Below, piece by piece: positions 8,072-15,906 of a stretch of DNA of 64,000 nucleotides. The position numbers were made by a program, and so were the translations under genes. The stretch covers positions 62,001 to 126,000 of the forward strand of contig NZ_BMWC01000005.1 in NCBI RefSeq assembly GCF_014651035.1, in the 5' to 3' direction. The notes under the pieces were generated by a model that saw only the letters and a list, made by a program, of their open reading frames with translations, was not told where the DNA came from and searched no databases. Positions within the stretch are counted from its first letter, which is position 1; each line of letters starts with the position of its first letter. This DNA comes from Streptomyces lomondensis. Lineage in GTDB: Bacteria > Actinomycetota > Actinomycetes > Streptomycetales > Streptomycetaceae.

Positions 8072-9024
8072 CGGGCCACCTCCTTCAGCAGCCGCTCCCA
8101 GTCGTCCAGGAAGCGGGACAGCCCGTAGCGGGCGAGCGCCGCCGCCCGCGCTCCCTCGCCGGCCATCCGCGCGTGCAGCGGGTCGGCCAGGAAGTCCCGT
8201 ACGGCGTCGGTCAGTTCCTCGATCCGGTTGGAGACCACTCCGGCGCCGGGCGGCACGGCCTCGGTGACCTCGGTGGTGGCGAGCGCGACCACGGGCATGC
8301 CCAGGTGCATCGCCTCCAGCAGGGACAGACCGAGGGAGGTCCAGCGCACGGGGTGGACGTAGACGCGGCGCCGAGCCATCGCCGTGTGCAGTTCGGCTTG
8401 GGTGAGTTCGTGGCTGCGGCAGCGTTCGGCGGGGATGCCGAGCCGGTCCGCGAGGCCCTCGGTGCCCATGCCGAAGACGTCCAGCGGGGCGGCCTCGGCG
8501 AAGGCGGGCAGCAGGTCGGTGCCGGTGGTGCGGCCGCGCCGCAGGGGCTCGTTGACGGCGACGGCGGCGCGTTCCAGCTCCCCGGTCCACAGCGGGCCGG
8601 GGTCGACGATGCCGTGCTCGATGACGGTGCTGGGTGTGGAACCGGCGTCCCACATCAGCCGGTTGAAGTGGGTGACGTGGACGAGGGTGGCACCGGGAAT
8701 GCCGGCGGCGGGGTGGCGGGTGTCGGGTACCCCCGGGGAGCCGTGCGGGGCGTTGTGCTCCAGGTACACCAGTGGCGGGCGGCGGCCCAGCCACCGGTCG
8801 ACCAGGGCGAGTTCGTGCGGGCGTTGCAGCACGACGACGTCGATCTCCTCGTCGCGCAGCCGCTCCGGCGGGACCTCGACGACGGAGTCGGGCCAGTCCC
8901 AGGTGCGGGCGCGGCCGAGGCCGTCGGGGCCGCGGTCGGGGGTGACGGGGACGAGGTAGGTGTGCGGGCCCTGCACGAAGGCCGTGGTCCACGACCCGTG
9001 CACGTGCCAGAGCAGGATCCTCAT
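8068..9024 (-). CDS. Glycosyltransferase, GT-B fold (GT4-like)
   Basis: 318 residues from ATG 9024, coupled by ATGA overlap with the upstream GT9. The N-terminus MRILLWHVHGSWTTAFVQG is followed by LQRPHELALVDRWLG and YLEHNAPHGSPG. The C-terminal donor domain shows VHPVRWTSLGLSLLEAMHLGMPVVAL with the expected glutamate and a closing helix. It is shorter than classical GT4 enzymes, and the Lys of the EX7E site region is not obvious, so the fold call is firmer than the family. The HGSWTTAFVQG loop resembles proteins annotated as glycosyl transferases in actinobacterial polysaccharide clusters. Confidence 0.8.
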   Translation of the reverse strand: MRILLWHVHGSWTTAFVQGPHTYLVPVTPDRGPDGLGRARTWDWPDSVVEVPPERLRDEEIDVVVLQRPHELALVDRWLGRRPPLVYLEHNAPHGSPGVPDTRHPAAGIPGATLVHVTHFNRLMWDAGSTPSTVIEHGIVDPGPLWTGELERAAVAVNEPLRRGRTTGTDLLPAFAEAAPLDVFGMGTEGLADRLGIPAERCRSHELTQAELHTAMARRRVYVHPVRWTSLGLSLLEAMHLGMPVVALATTEVTEAVPPGAGVVSNRIEELTDAVRDFLADPLHARMAGEGARAAALARYGLSRFLDDWERLLKEVAR

Positions 9025-10013
9025 GCCGCCTCCCCCATCAGCTTCTCGACGGCGGTCACCACGTCGTGCGCGGTGACGGTGTCCAGGCAGGGATGGCCCG
9101 GCACGGGGCACTCCCGCGCCCTGCTGCCGGCGCACGGGGCGTCCTGGTCGCCGAGCAGCACGTACGGCACGCCGTACGGCCGCCAGCGCCCGGCGGGCAC
9201 GACCGGCGCGAACAGGGAGACGACCGGGGTGCCGACGGCGGCGGCGAGGTGGGCGGGTCCGGTGTTGCCGGTGACGACGGCGTCGGCGCCCGCGAGGACG
9301 CCGGACAGTTCCGCCGCGCCGGTACGGCCGCCGAGGTCGAGGGCGTGCTCGCCCGCGACGTACGCGGTCAGGTCGCTCTCCCCCGCGCCGCCGGTCACCA
9401 CCACCCGGTGCCCGGCGGCGGCCAGTTCGCGCACGGCCTCGGCACAGCGCTCCGGGCTCCAGGCGCGGGCGGGGACGCTGGCGCCGGGGTGCAGGACGAC
9501 GTACGGCCCCGGGCCGGTGAGCCCGGCGGTGGCGGGTGGCGGCAGCACCCGGAGCCGGGGGTCGTCGGCCGGCGGGAAGCCGGCCGCCTCGGCGAGGTCG
9601 AGGGCGGCCTCGGCCTCGTGGGCGTGCGGGGCGCGGTGGTGGCGTACGTCGAGGAGGGAGCCGGGGTAGTCCTCGCTGTCGGCGGCGATGAAGCCGACGC
9701 CGGCCAGGCGCAGCAGCAGGGCGGCGGGCAGCGGGGACTGGTGGAAGGAGGTGAGGATCAGCGCGGCGTCGGCGTCGATGGTGTCGATGAGCTGTTCGAC
9801 CTCTCCGCGGCCGACGGGCGGGGGTGTGAAGCCGACCCAGGGGGCGTCCCAGACGAGGATGTCGTCGACGCCGGGCAGCAGGCGGGCGGCGGGCGCGCCG
9901 CGGGGTCCGCACAGCAGGGTGACGGTGTCGGCGCGGGCGGCGACCGCGCGGACGGCGGGTCCGGCGAGCAGGACGTCGCCGAAGCTGTCGAGACGGGTGA
10001 CGAGTGCTTTCAC
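9021..10013 (-). CDS. Glycosyltransferase family 9 (heptosyltransferase-like)
   Basis: 330 residues from GTG 10013 with GAGGAGGG upstream and a GTGA overlap with gmhB. KALVTRLDSFGDVLLAGPAVRA is the typical GT9 N-terminus; further on are SFHQSPLPAALLLRLAG, VVLHPGASVPARAWSPERCA, VVTGGAGESDLT and VTGNTGPAHLAAAVGTPVVSLF, matching the ADP-heptose:LPS heptosyltransferase family. Unlike the GT9 at 3363-4886 it has no extension. A cysteine-rich C-terminal stretch (CAGSRARECPVPGHPC) is also common in heptosyltransferase-like proteins. Transfer of the locally made heptose is likely but unproven. Confidence 0.87.
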   Translation of the reverse strand: MKALVTRLDSFGDVLLAGPAVRAVAARADTVTLLCGPRGAPAARLLPGVDDILVWDAPWVGFTPPPVGRGEVEQLIDTIDADAALILTSFHQSPLPAALLLRLAGVGFIAADSEDYPGSLLDVRHHRAPHAHEAEAALDLAEAAGFPPADDPRLRVLPPPATAGLTGPGPYVVLHPGASVPARAWSPERCAEAVRELAAAGHRVVVTGGAGESDLTAYVAGEHALDLGGRTGAAELSGVLAGADAVVTGNTGPAHLAAAVGTPVVSLFAPVVPAGRWRPYGVPYVLLGDQDAPCAGSRARECPVPGHPCLDTVTAHDVVTAVEKLMGEAA

Positions 10014-10627
10014 GCGTCCCTCCTCTGCCCCCAGCCGGTGGTGTAGGCCTCCTGGATGGGGCGTTCGTCGGCGAGGACGCGGCCCTGCGGCGGCCCGTCC
10101 AGGACGGCGCGGACGGCGGTGAGCAGGTCGGGGGCGACGTGGTCGGCCGCCGTGGTCTCCTCGGGCCGGGTCTGGGCGGTGGGGACGAGGATGCCGTGGG
10201 CGCCGGCCCGGCGGGCGGCCTCCACGTCGGCGCCGATGTCGCCGATGACGACGAGGTCGCCCGGGTCGGTGCAGATCCGCCCGGCCGCCCACAGCACCAT
10301 GCCGGGCTCGGGCTTGCGGCAGTGGCAGCCGTCGTCGGGGCCGTGCGGGCAGACGGCGAACACGTCGAAGGGGCCGAGGAGTTCGTCGACGCGGTGGTTG
10401 ACGTTCCGCACGTCCGCGTCGGTGAGCAGGCCGCGCGCGACTCCGGACTGGTTGGTGACGACGCCGGTGCGGATGCCGCGTTCGCGCAGCAGGGCGAGGG
10501 CCTCGCGGGCGCCCTCGACGGGGCGTACGCGGTCGGGGTCGGCGTTGTAGGGGACGTCCTCGACGAGGGTGCCGTCGCGGTCGAACAGCACGGCCTTCAC
10601 GGGGTTCACCGGGCTCGCCGGGCTCAC
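10010..10627 (-). CDS. gmhB: Heptose-1,7-bisphosphate phosphatase (HAD-IIIA)
   Basis: 205 residues; GTG 10627 with AGGAGGTGG upstream and a GTGA overlap with the GT2 gene. HAD motif I is AVLFDRDGTLVEDVPYN, motif II is VVTNQSG, and motif III/IV are KPEPGM and VIGDIGADVEAARRAGA. A zinc loop VCPHGPDDGCHCRKP matches the Cys-x-His ... Cys-x-Cys pattern of GmhB. It would dephosphorylate the C7 position of heptose 1,7-bisphosphate between the two HldE steps. Histidinol phosphatases share the same motifs, but gmhA and hldE in the operon decide. Confidence 0.88.
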   Translation of the reverse strand: MSPASPVNPVKAVLFDRDGTLVEDVPYNADPDRVRPVEGAREALALLRERGIRTGVVTNQSGVARGLLTDADVRNVNHRVDELLGPFDVFAVCPHGPDDGCHCRKPEPGMVLWAAGRICTDPGDLVVIGDIGADVEAARRAGAHGILVPTAQTRPEETTAADHVAPDLLTAVRAVLDGPPQGRVLADERPIQEAYTTGWGQRRDA

Positions 10628-11625
10628 CGGTCCACCTCCTCCGGCCAGGCGTGGGCATGGCGGTGGCGCCATTCGCCGGCCAGCCGGTGCCAGGTCGCGG
10701 CGGGCGGGATGAGCACGCTGGTCGCGAGCATGGTCGTGACCTCCTGGCGGGTGCGCGGGCCGGGGGCGATGCGGGCCCGGGCGAACTCGGCGGTGCCGGC
10801 GGCCCAGCCGAGCGCGCAGGCCGCGGCGGCCCGGGGGCGCCCGGCGGCGGCGAGGGCGCACGCGGCGACGCCCGCGGTCGTGATCGCCGCGTGGGCGCGG
10901 ATCCGGCCGCGTGGCGCGACCGCCTTGTCCCACCAGTCGGGTCCGTGCAGATGCCGCATGAGGGCGTCGTCGGCGTTGCCGCGCTGCTGCCGCAGGGACA
11001 CCCAGCGGTCGGCGGGGCGCACGGGGTGGCGGGTGGTGCGCCGGCCCTGCCGGATGCGCCAGCCCGCGTCGAGGATCCGCAGCGCGAGGTCGGCGTCCTC
11101 GCGGAAGGCCCGCCGGAACCGTTCGTCGAAGCCGCCGACCTGCTTGAGGGCCTCGGTGCGGTAGGCCATGTCGGCGGTGATCCAGTGGGCCCGGGCGAGT
11201 CCCGCGGTGCCGCGTTCCCAGTCGGTGGGGCGGCGTTCGCCGGGCAGGGGCACGGCGATGACGCCCTGGACGCCCGCGACGTCGGGGGACGCCTCGGCGA
11301 GGTCCTCGGCCAGCTGGTCGCCCCAGTGGGGCCCCACCTGGACGTCGTCGTCGAGGAACACGGTCCACGGCGCGGTCACGGCCCGCAGCCCGGTGTTGCG
11401 GGCGGCGGCGGGCCCACGACCGCCGCCGCCCAGCACCGTGGTGCGCTCCCGCAGATCGCCGAGGACGCTCAGCGGGTGCTCCAGCTTCCCGGGGTCGGGG
11501 TCCGGCCGGTCGTCGACGAGGACGATCTCGTCGGGGCGCGGCCCGGTCGCGGCGGCGAGCGCCGCGAGGCAGTCGGCGAGGGTGTCCCGCACGAGGGTGG
11601 GGATCACCACGGCGTACGAGGTCAT
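10624..11625 (-). CDS. Glycosyltransferase family 2
   Basis: 333 residues, ATG 11625, overlapping the carbamoyltransferase stop by ATGA. GT-A features: SYAVVIPTLVRDTLADCL, EIVLVDDRPD, a GRGPAAARNTGLRA motif, VFLDDDVQVGPHWGD and FREDADLALRI. After about residue 245 an Ala-rich hydrophobic stretch (ITTAGVAACALAAAG, AAACALGWAAG) could anchor it to the membrane. It differs from the two GT2 genes at the operon end and probably adds another sugar. Donor unknown. Confidence 0.85.
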   Translation of the reverse strand: MTSYAVVIPTLVRDTLADCLAALAAATGPRPDEIVLVDDRPDPDPGKLEHPLSVLGDLRERTTVLGGGGRGPAAARNTGLRAVTAPWTVFLDDDVQVGPHWGDQLAEDLAEASPDVAGVQGVIAVPLPGERRPTDWERGTAGLARAHWITADMAYRTEALKQVGGFDERFRRAFREDADLALRILDAGWRIRQGRRTTRHPVRPADRWVSLRQQRGNADDALMRHLHGPDWWDKAVAPRGRIRAHAAITTAGVAACALAAAGRPRAAAACALGWAAGTAEFARARIAPGPRTRQEVTTMLATSVLIPPAATWHRLAGEWRHRHAHAWPEEVDR

Positions 11626-13280
11626 GCGGCGGTCCTCCCTGCGTCGAACGCCCGGCCGCGGCGGACCGCGTACGGCCCGATGGCCAGCAGGTCGACGGGC
11701 GCGGACCCGAAGCACTCCAGGGCGTCGCGCGGGTCGTCGACCATGGGCCGCCCGGCGGTGTTGAGGCTGGTGTTGACGACCACGGGCAGTCCGGTGCGCC
11801 GTTCGAAGGCGCGCAGCATCCGAGCGACGAGCGGTTCCCGCCGTTCCTCGACGGTCTGGATGCGGGCGGTGCCGTCGACGTGCACGACGGCCGGGATCCG
11901 CTCCCGCCACTCCTCGGCGACGTCGTGCACGAACAGCATGTACGGGCTGGGCAGGGGGCCGCCGGAGAACAGGTCGGCGGCGCGGTCGGCCAGCACCATC
12001 GGCGCGACGGGCCGGAACTCCTCGCGGCCCTTGACGTGGTTGAGGCGTTCCAGGTTTTCGGCGCGGCCGGGGTGGGCGAGCAGGGAGCGGTGCCCGAGGG
12101 CGCGCGGGCCGTACTCGCTGCGGCCCTGGAACCAGGCGACGACGCCGTCCTGTGCCAGCACCTCGGCGACGGTCTCGGCGATGTCGTCGGGCGTCTCGTA
12201 CGGGATCGCGGCGGTGTCGAGCCGGGCGCGCAGTTCGTCGTCGCTCCAGCCGCGGCCGAGGCCGGCGCCGGGCATGGGGCCGGGCTGCCCGGTCTCCGTG
12301 GCGGCGAGGTGCAGGGCGCCGCCGAGGGCGGTGCCGGCGTCCCCGGCGGCGGGCTGCACCCACACGTCCCGGTAAGGGCCCTTGGCGGCGATCTTCGAGT
12401 TGGCGACGCAGTTGAGGGCGACGCCCCCGGCCATCGTCAGGGCCTCGCCGCCCGCCTCGCGGTGCAGCCAGTCGGCGAGTTCCAGCAGGACCTCCTCCAG
12501 GACGGCCTGGGTGCTGGCGGCGAGGTCGGCGTGGTCCTGCGTCCAGGCCTCACCGGGGGCGCGGGGCGGGGCGAAGGACGCCCAGTCGACGCCGTGGGCG
12601 CGGAAGCCGCCGTGGCCGGTGGGGTGGACGTACTGGCGCAGCCCGGGCAGGAAGCGCGGGGTGCCGTAGGAGGCGAGGGCCATCACCTTGTACTCGTCGC
12701 TGCTGCGCAGGAAGCCGAGGTGGGCGGTGAGCTCCTCGTAGACCAGGCCGAGGGAGTCGGGCAGCGCCTGGGTGGCGAGGGTGTCGAGCTTGCCGTCGCG
12801 GTAGCGGCCGGCCAGGTGGGAGGCGGCCTCGCCGCGGCCGTCGAGGACGAGCACGGCGCTGTCGGGGTGGGGCGAGGCGGGCCCGGCGGAGGCGGCGTGG
12901 GCGACATGGTGGGGGACGAAGACGACCCGCTCGGGGTCGAGGCCGGGCAGGGCCTCGGCGAGGAACTCGGGGGCGCGGCGGGCGTACTCCAGCCGCAGCG
13001 GGTCCCAGGGGTCGTCCAGGCCCATGTCGCGGGCGGGCCGGGCGAGCTTCGGGTCGAAGGAGTAGGTGACGGCGTCCAGGTCCTCGGGCCTGAGGCCCGC
13101 GTGCTCCAGGCACCAGCGGGCGGACAGCTCGGGCAGTTCCCACGCGGAGAACGGCAGCGGGCGCTTGCCGTGCTTGCGCCGGCTGAAGCGCTCCTCCTCG
13201 GCGGCCGCCACCGTGTGGCCGTCGACGACGAGGGCTGCGGCCGGGTCGTGGAACAGGGCGTTGATACCAAGGATGCGCAT
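11622..13280 (-). CDS. Sugar O-carbamoyltransferase (NodU/CmcH family)
   Basis: 552 residues, ATG 13280 after GGACGGAGCAC. Conserved N-terminal kinase-like domain: MRILGINALFHDPAAALV, AAEEERFSRRKHGKRPLP, FVPHHVAHAAS with the metal-binding histidines, and MAGGVALNCVANSKI. The C-terminal YrdC-like part has AAGDAGTALGGALH, SEYGPRALGHRSLLAHP and PVVVNTSLNT. Family members use carbamoyl phosphate and ATP to make carbamoyl-adenylate and carbamoylate a sugar hydroxyl (NodU, TobZ, CmcH). In this operon the acceptor is probably a sugar of the growing glycan or its nucleotide precursor. A GTG at 13367 would add 29 residues with no family similarity, so ATG is preferred. Confidence 0.9.
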   Translation of the reverse strand: MRILGINALFHDPAAALVVDGHTVAAAEEERFSRRKHGKRPLPFSAWELPELSARWCLEHAGLRPEDLDAVTYSFDPKLARPARDMGLDDPWDPLRLEYARRAPEFLAEALPGLDPERVVFVPHHVAHAASAGPASPHPDSAVLVLDGRGEAASHLAGRYRDGKLDTLATQALPDSLGLVYEELTAHLGFLRSSDEYKVMALASYGTPRFLPGLRQYVHPTGHGGFRAHGVDWASFAPPRAPGEAWTQDHADLAASTQAVLEEVLLELADWLHREAGGEALTMAGGVALNCVANSKIAAKGPYRDVWVQPAAGDAGTALGGALHLAATETGQPGPMPGAGLGRGWSDDELRARLDTAAIPYETPDDIAETVAEVLAQDGVVAWFQGRSEYGPRALGHRSLLAHPGRAENLERLNHVKGREEFRPVAPMVLADRAADLFSGGPLPSPYMLFVHDVAEEWRERIPAVVHVDGTARIQTVEERREPLVARMLRAFERRTGLPVVVNTSLNTAGRPMVDDPRDALECFGSAPVDLLAIGPYAVRRGRAFDAGRTAA

Positions 13281-13426
13281 GTGCTCCGTCCCGAGCTGTG
13301 TGACGTACTCCGGCGTCACGGCGAGTGCCGCACCGCAGGCTGTCTCAAACACTTGGAGACAACTCACCGCTCGGTGGACCGATTTTTCACTTTATGCAGC
13401 GCTAAAGCACCGCACTGTGACCGTAC
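13281..13426 (-). promoter_or_regulatory. Leader of the carbamoyltransferase-to-GT2 operon
   Basis: This 146-base gap is the only sizeable break in the twelve-gene cluster and the likely place for an internal promoter. It holds an inverted repeat TGTCTC-(9)-GAGACA at 13341-13361. It also has an AT-richer stretch (13383-13406) containing TTTAGCGC and CATAAAG on the minus strand, which could include a -10 element. No -35/-10 pair is convincing. Confidence 0.35.
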
Positions 13427-14389
13427 TCAGGCGGCCACGAGGCGTGAGAACCAGCCAATGGTCCGCTCCAGCCCCTCGCTCCAGCCGACGCGGGGTTGCC
13501 AGCCGAGCCGTTCCCGGGCCAGCCGGGTGTCGGGGCGGCGCCGGCCGGGGTCGTCGACGGGGCGGTCCACGAACCGGATGCGGGAGGCGGAGCCGGTGAG
13601 CTCGACGATCCGGCGGGCCAGCTCCAGCATGGTGATCTCGTCGCCGCCGCCGATGTTCACGGGCCCGGCCTCGGCGGAGCCGGCCAGGGCGAGCACGCCC
13701 TCCACGGTGTCGTCGACGTAGCACAGCGAGCGGGTCTGCCCGCCGTCGCCGGCGACGGTCAGGGGCATGCCGTCGAGGGCCTGCGCGATGAAGGTGGGGA
13801 CGGCGCGGCCGTCCCCGGTGCGCATGCGGGGCCCGTAGGTGTTGAAGATGCGGACGATGGCGGTGTCGGTGCCGTGCACCCCGCGGTGGGCGGTGACCAG
13901 GGCCTCGGCGAAGCGCTTGGACTCGTCGTAGACGCTGCGCGGGCCGACCGGGTTGACGTTGCCCCAGTAGCCCTCGCACTGCGGGTGCTGCAGCGGGTCG
14001 CCGTAGACCTCGGAGGTGGAGGCCAGGACGAAGCGGGCACCGTCGGCGCGGGCCCGCTCCAGCGCGAGGCGGGTCCCCGTACTGCCCACGTCGAGGGTCT
14101 CCAGCGGCAGCCGCAGGTAGTCGGCGGGCGAGGCGGGGCAGGCGAAGTGCAGCACGAGGTCGTACCGGCCCGGCAGGGCCCGCCAGACCGCGGGGTCGGT
14201 GGCGTCGCCGCGCACGAACCGGAAGCCGGGCCGCTGCTCCAGCTCGGCCACGTTGGCGCGGGAGCCGGTGGCCAGGTTGTCCAGGCACACGACGTCCGTG
14301 CCGGCGTCGAGCAGCCGCGCACACAGATGGGACCCCACGAATCCGGCACCACCGGTCACCAGGGCCCGCCGCCAGGCATGCCCACCCAT
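13427..14389 (-). CDS. NAD-dependent sugar epimerase/decarboxylase, UDP-xylose synthase-like
   Basis: 320 residues; ATG 14389 with GGAGAG eight bases upstream. Extended SDR: ALVTGGAGFVGSHLCARLL (NAD Rossmann), CLDNLATGSRANV, HFACPASPADYLRLP, STSEVYGDPLQHPQ, a YxxxK at SVYDESKRFAE and IFNTYGPRMRTGDGR. The ACPASP and EVYGDPLxHPQxExYWGNVNP(I/V)GxRSxYDExKR patterns are those of UDP-glucuronate decarboxylases (UXS), giving UDP-xylose. An epimerase acting on another NDP-sugar cannot be excluded. It is not HldD-like, so the heptose epimerisation step appears absent. First gene of the cluster. Confidence 0.8.
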   Translation of the reverse strand: MGGHAWRRALVTGGAGFVGSHLCARLLDAGTDVVCLDNLATGSRANVAELEQRPGFRFVRGDATDPAVWRALPGRYDLVLHFACPASPADYLRLPLETLDVGSTGTRLALERARADGARFVLASTSEVYGDPLQHPQCEGYWGNVNPVGPRSVYDESKRFAEALVTAHRGVHGTDTAIVRIFNTYGPRMRTGDGRAVPTFIAQALDGMPLTVAGDGGQTRSLCYVDDTVEGVLALAGSAEAGPVNIGGGDEITMLELARRIVELTGSASRIRFVDRPVDDPGRRRPDTRLARERLGWQPRVGWSEGLERTIGWFSRLVAA

Positions 14390-14464
14390 GCGGCTCTCCC
14401 TCCACTCGCCTTCACTTGCGTGACGACGCGAGTAACCAGAGGGGGGGCCGGGACACTGTGAACG

Positions 14465-14478
14465 GCGTGTATACACGC
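14465..14478. promoter_or_regulatory. Perfect 14-bp palindrome, candidate operator
   Basis: GCGTGTATACACGC reads the same on both strands and lies between the divergent epimerase (starts 14389) and SRPBCC gene (starts 14553). Such a site is suited to a dimeric regulator; the regulator is not identifiable. Confidence 0.45.
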
Positions 14479-14552
14479 TAGGCATACGGCACGGGGCGGC
14501 ACGGTGACTCCTTGGCCATGCCGCTCCTTGACCGGTTCCCTACGATCGTCGC

Positions 14553-14993
14553 GTGGTGGAGATCCTGCTGGAGCGTACGGTTCCGCTGCCCCTCGGCGAG
14601 GCGTGGCGGCGGGTCACGGAGTGGCGGCGGCACGGTGAGGTGGTGCCGTGGACGGCGGTCCGGGTGGAGCCGCCCGGGCCGACCCGCCGGGGCACGGTCG
14701 TCGTGGCCCGTTCCGGCGTCGGGCCGCTGGCCTTCGACGACCCGATGGAGGTCACGGTGTGGCGGCCGCCGCGGGACGGGGCTCCGGGGCTGTGCCGGCT
14801 GGAGAAGCGGGGCCGGGTGGTGCTGGGCTGGGCGGAGCTCGAGGTGCGGCCGGGGCCGGGGGGCCGTACCCGCGTGGTGTGGCGGGAGGAGATCCGGGTG
14901 CGTCTGGTGCCGTCGCTCTTCGACGGCGTGGTGCGGCGCTCGGCTCGGTATGTGTTCGGGCGGGCGCTGAACCGGCTGCTCAGACGGGCCTGA
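14553..14993 (+). CDS. SRPBCC-family (START-like) protein
   Basis: 146 residues from GTG 14553. EILLERTVPLPLGEAWRRVTEW opens the protein in the manner of polyketide cyclase/dehydrase-like SRPBCC proteins, with a following beta-rich stretch (GTVVVARSGVGPLAFDDPMEV, TRVVWREEIRVRL) and a long C-terminal helix ending RALNRLLRR. These proteins bind hydrophobic ligands; the ligand is unknown. There is no ribosome site, but a TACGAT hexamer at 14541-14546 ends six bases before the start, so the message may be leaderless. A second GTG follows immediately. Confidence 0.75.
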   Translation: MVEILLERTVPLPLGEAWRRVTEWRRHGEVVPWTAVRVEPPGPTRRGTVVVARSGVGPLAFDDPMEVTVWRPPRDGAPGLCRLEKRGRVVLGWAELEVRPGPGGRTRVVWREEIRVRLVPSLFDGVVRRSARYVFGRALNRLLRRA

Positions 14994-15062
14994 CGCCCTG
15001 GCGGCCCCCGCCCCGGAACTTTCGTCCAAGACAGGCCCGCCGAAGTCGGCGACCGTAGAGGC

Positions 15063-15869
15063 ATGCGCAGTGACGAAGCGAAGGCCGAGCCCGGCTGGGA
15101 AGTCGCCCTCCCCCTGGGCGGTGCGTCGCTCGACGGTGTCCGGATGGCCGGCTTCCGGGACCGGGCCGCCGTCGGACTGGACCTGCACGTGCTGCCGCAG
15201 CCGGCGGTGGTCGTCGTCCTCGGCCTCGGCGAGCAGCCGCTCTCCGTCGAGGGCACCGGCGGCCACCGGCCCCTGCGGAGCCTCGTCGCGGCGCTGTCGC
15301 CCGGTCCGGCCCGGATCCGCGGCGAGGGCGTCGAGTGCGTCGAGCTGCGCCTGTCGCCCCGGGCCGCCTACCCGCTGCTGGGCGTCTGCCCGCGCGAGCT
15401 GGACGGCTCCGTCGCCGATCTGGCGGACCTCTGGGGCCGGGACGGGCGGCAGTTGCACGCGCGGCTGGCCGGCACCCCGGACTGGCAGGAACGGCTCACG
15501 CTGGTGACCGGGTTCCTCGCCGAGCGGGCCGCGCGGGCACCGGCGATGGCGCCCGAGGTCGCCGCCGCCTGGGACACCATCGTGGCCCGGCGCGGCCGGG
15601 TACGGGTCGCCGACCTCGCCGCGTCCTGCGGCTGGAGCCGCAAGCGGCTGTGGTCCCGGTTCAGCGCCCAGACCGGCCTCACCCCCAAGCGCGCCGCCAT
15701 GCTCGTCCGCTTCGACCACGCCGCCCGGGCGCTCAGCGCGGGCGCGCACCCCGCCGACGTCGCCCTCGCGTGCGGCTACGTCGACCAGCCCCATCTCCAC
15801 CGTGACGTCCTGGCGTTCGCCGGATGCACGCCCACCGCCCTGGCCGGCCGGGCCACCACCGCCGGCTGA
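15063..15869 (+). CDS. AraC-family transcriptional regulator
   Basis: 268 residues, ATG 15063. The N-terminal half is a beta-rich sensor (VALPLGGASLDGVRMAGFRDRA, PQPAVVVVLGLGEQ). The C-terminal HTH_18 domain (about residues 175-262) has two helix-turn-helix units: VRVADLAASCGWSRKRLWSRF with TGLTPKRAAMLVRF, and PADVALACGYVDQPHLHRDV. It lies 37 bases before the O-methyltransferase, a common arrangement where the regulator controls the enzyme. The effector is unknown. Confidence 0.85.
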   Translation: MRSDEAKAEPGWEVALPLGGASLDGVRMAGFRDRAAVGLDLHVLPQPAVVVVLGLGEQPLSVEGTGGHRPLRSLVAALSPGPARIRGEGVECVELRLSPRAAYPLLGVCPRELDGSVADLADLWGRDGRQLHARLAGTPDWQERLTLVTGFLAERAARAPAMAPEVAAAWDTIVARRGRVRVADLAASCGWSRKRLWSRFSAQTGLTPKRAAMLVRFDHAARALSAGAHPADVALACGYVDQPHLHRDVLAFAGCTPTALAGRATTAG

Positions 15870-15906
15870 CCGGAACCACACACCACACCACGCAGGAGGA
15901 AGACCC

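Noticed and set aside
2464..11368. Long minus-strand frames fusing neighbouring glycosyltransferases into giant proteins
   Set aside because: The extra N-terminal parts are Arg/Pro/Gly-rich readings of the neighbouring gene in another frame; real starts are the GTG/ATG codons with overlaps and ribosome sites.
13427..14389. Epimerase as HldD completing the L-heptose pathway
   Set aside because: Its ACPASP, EVYGDPLQHPQ and YWGNVNP motifs match UDP-glucuronate decarboxylases rather than ADP-heptose 6-epimerases.
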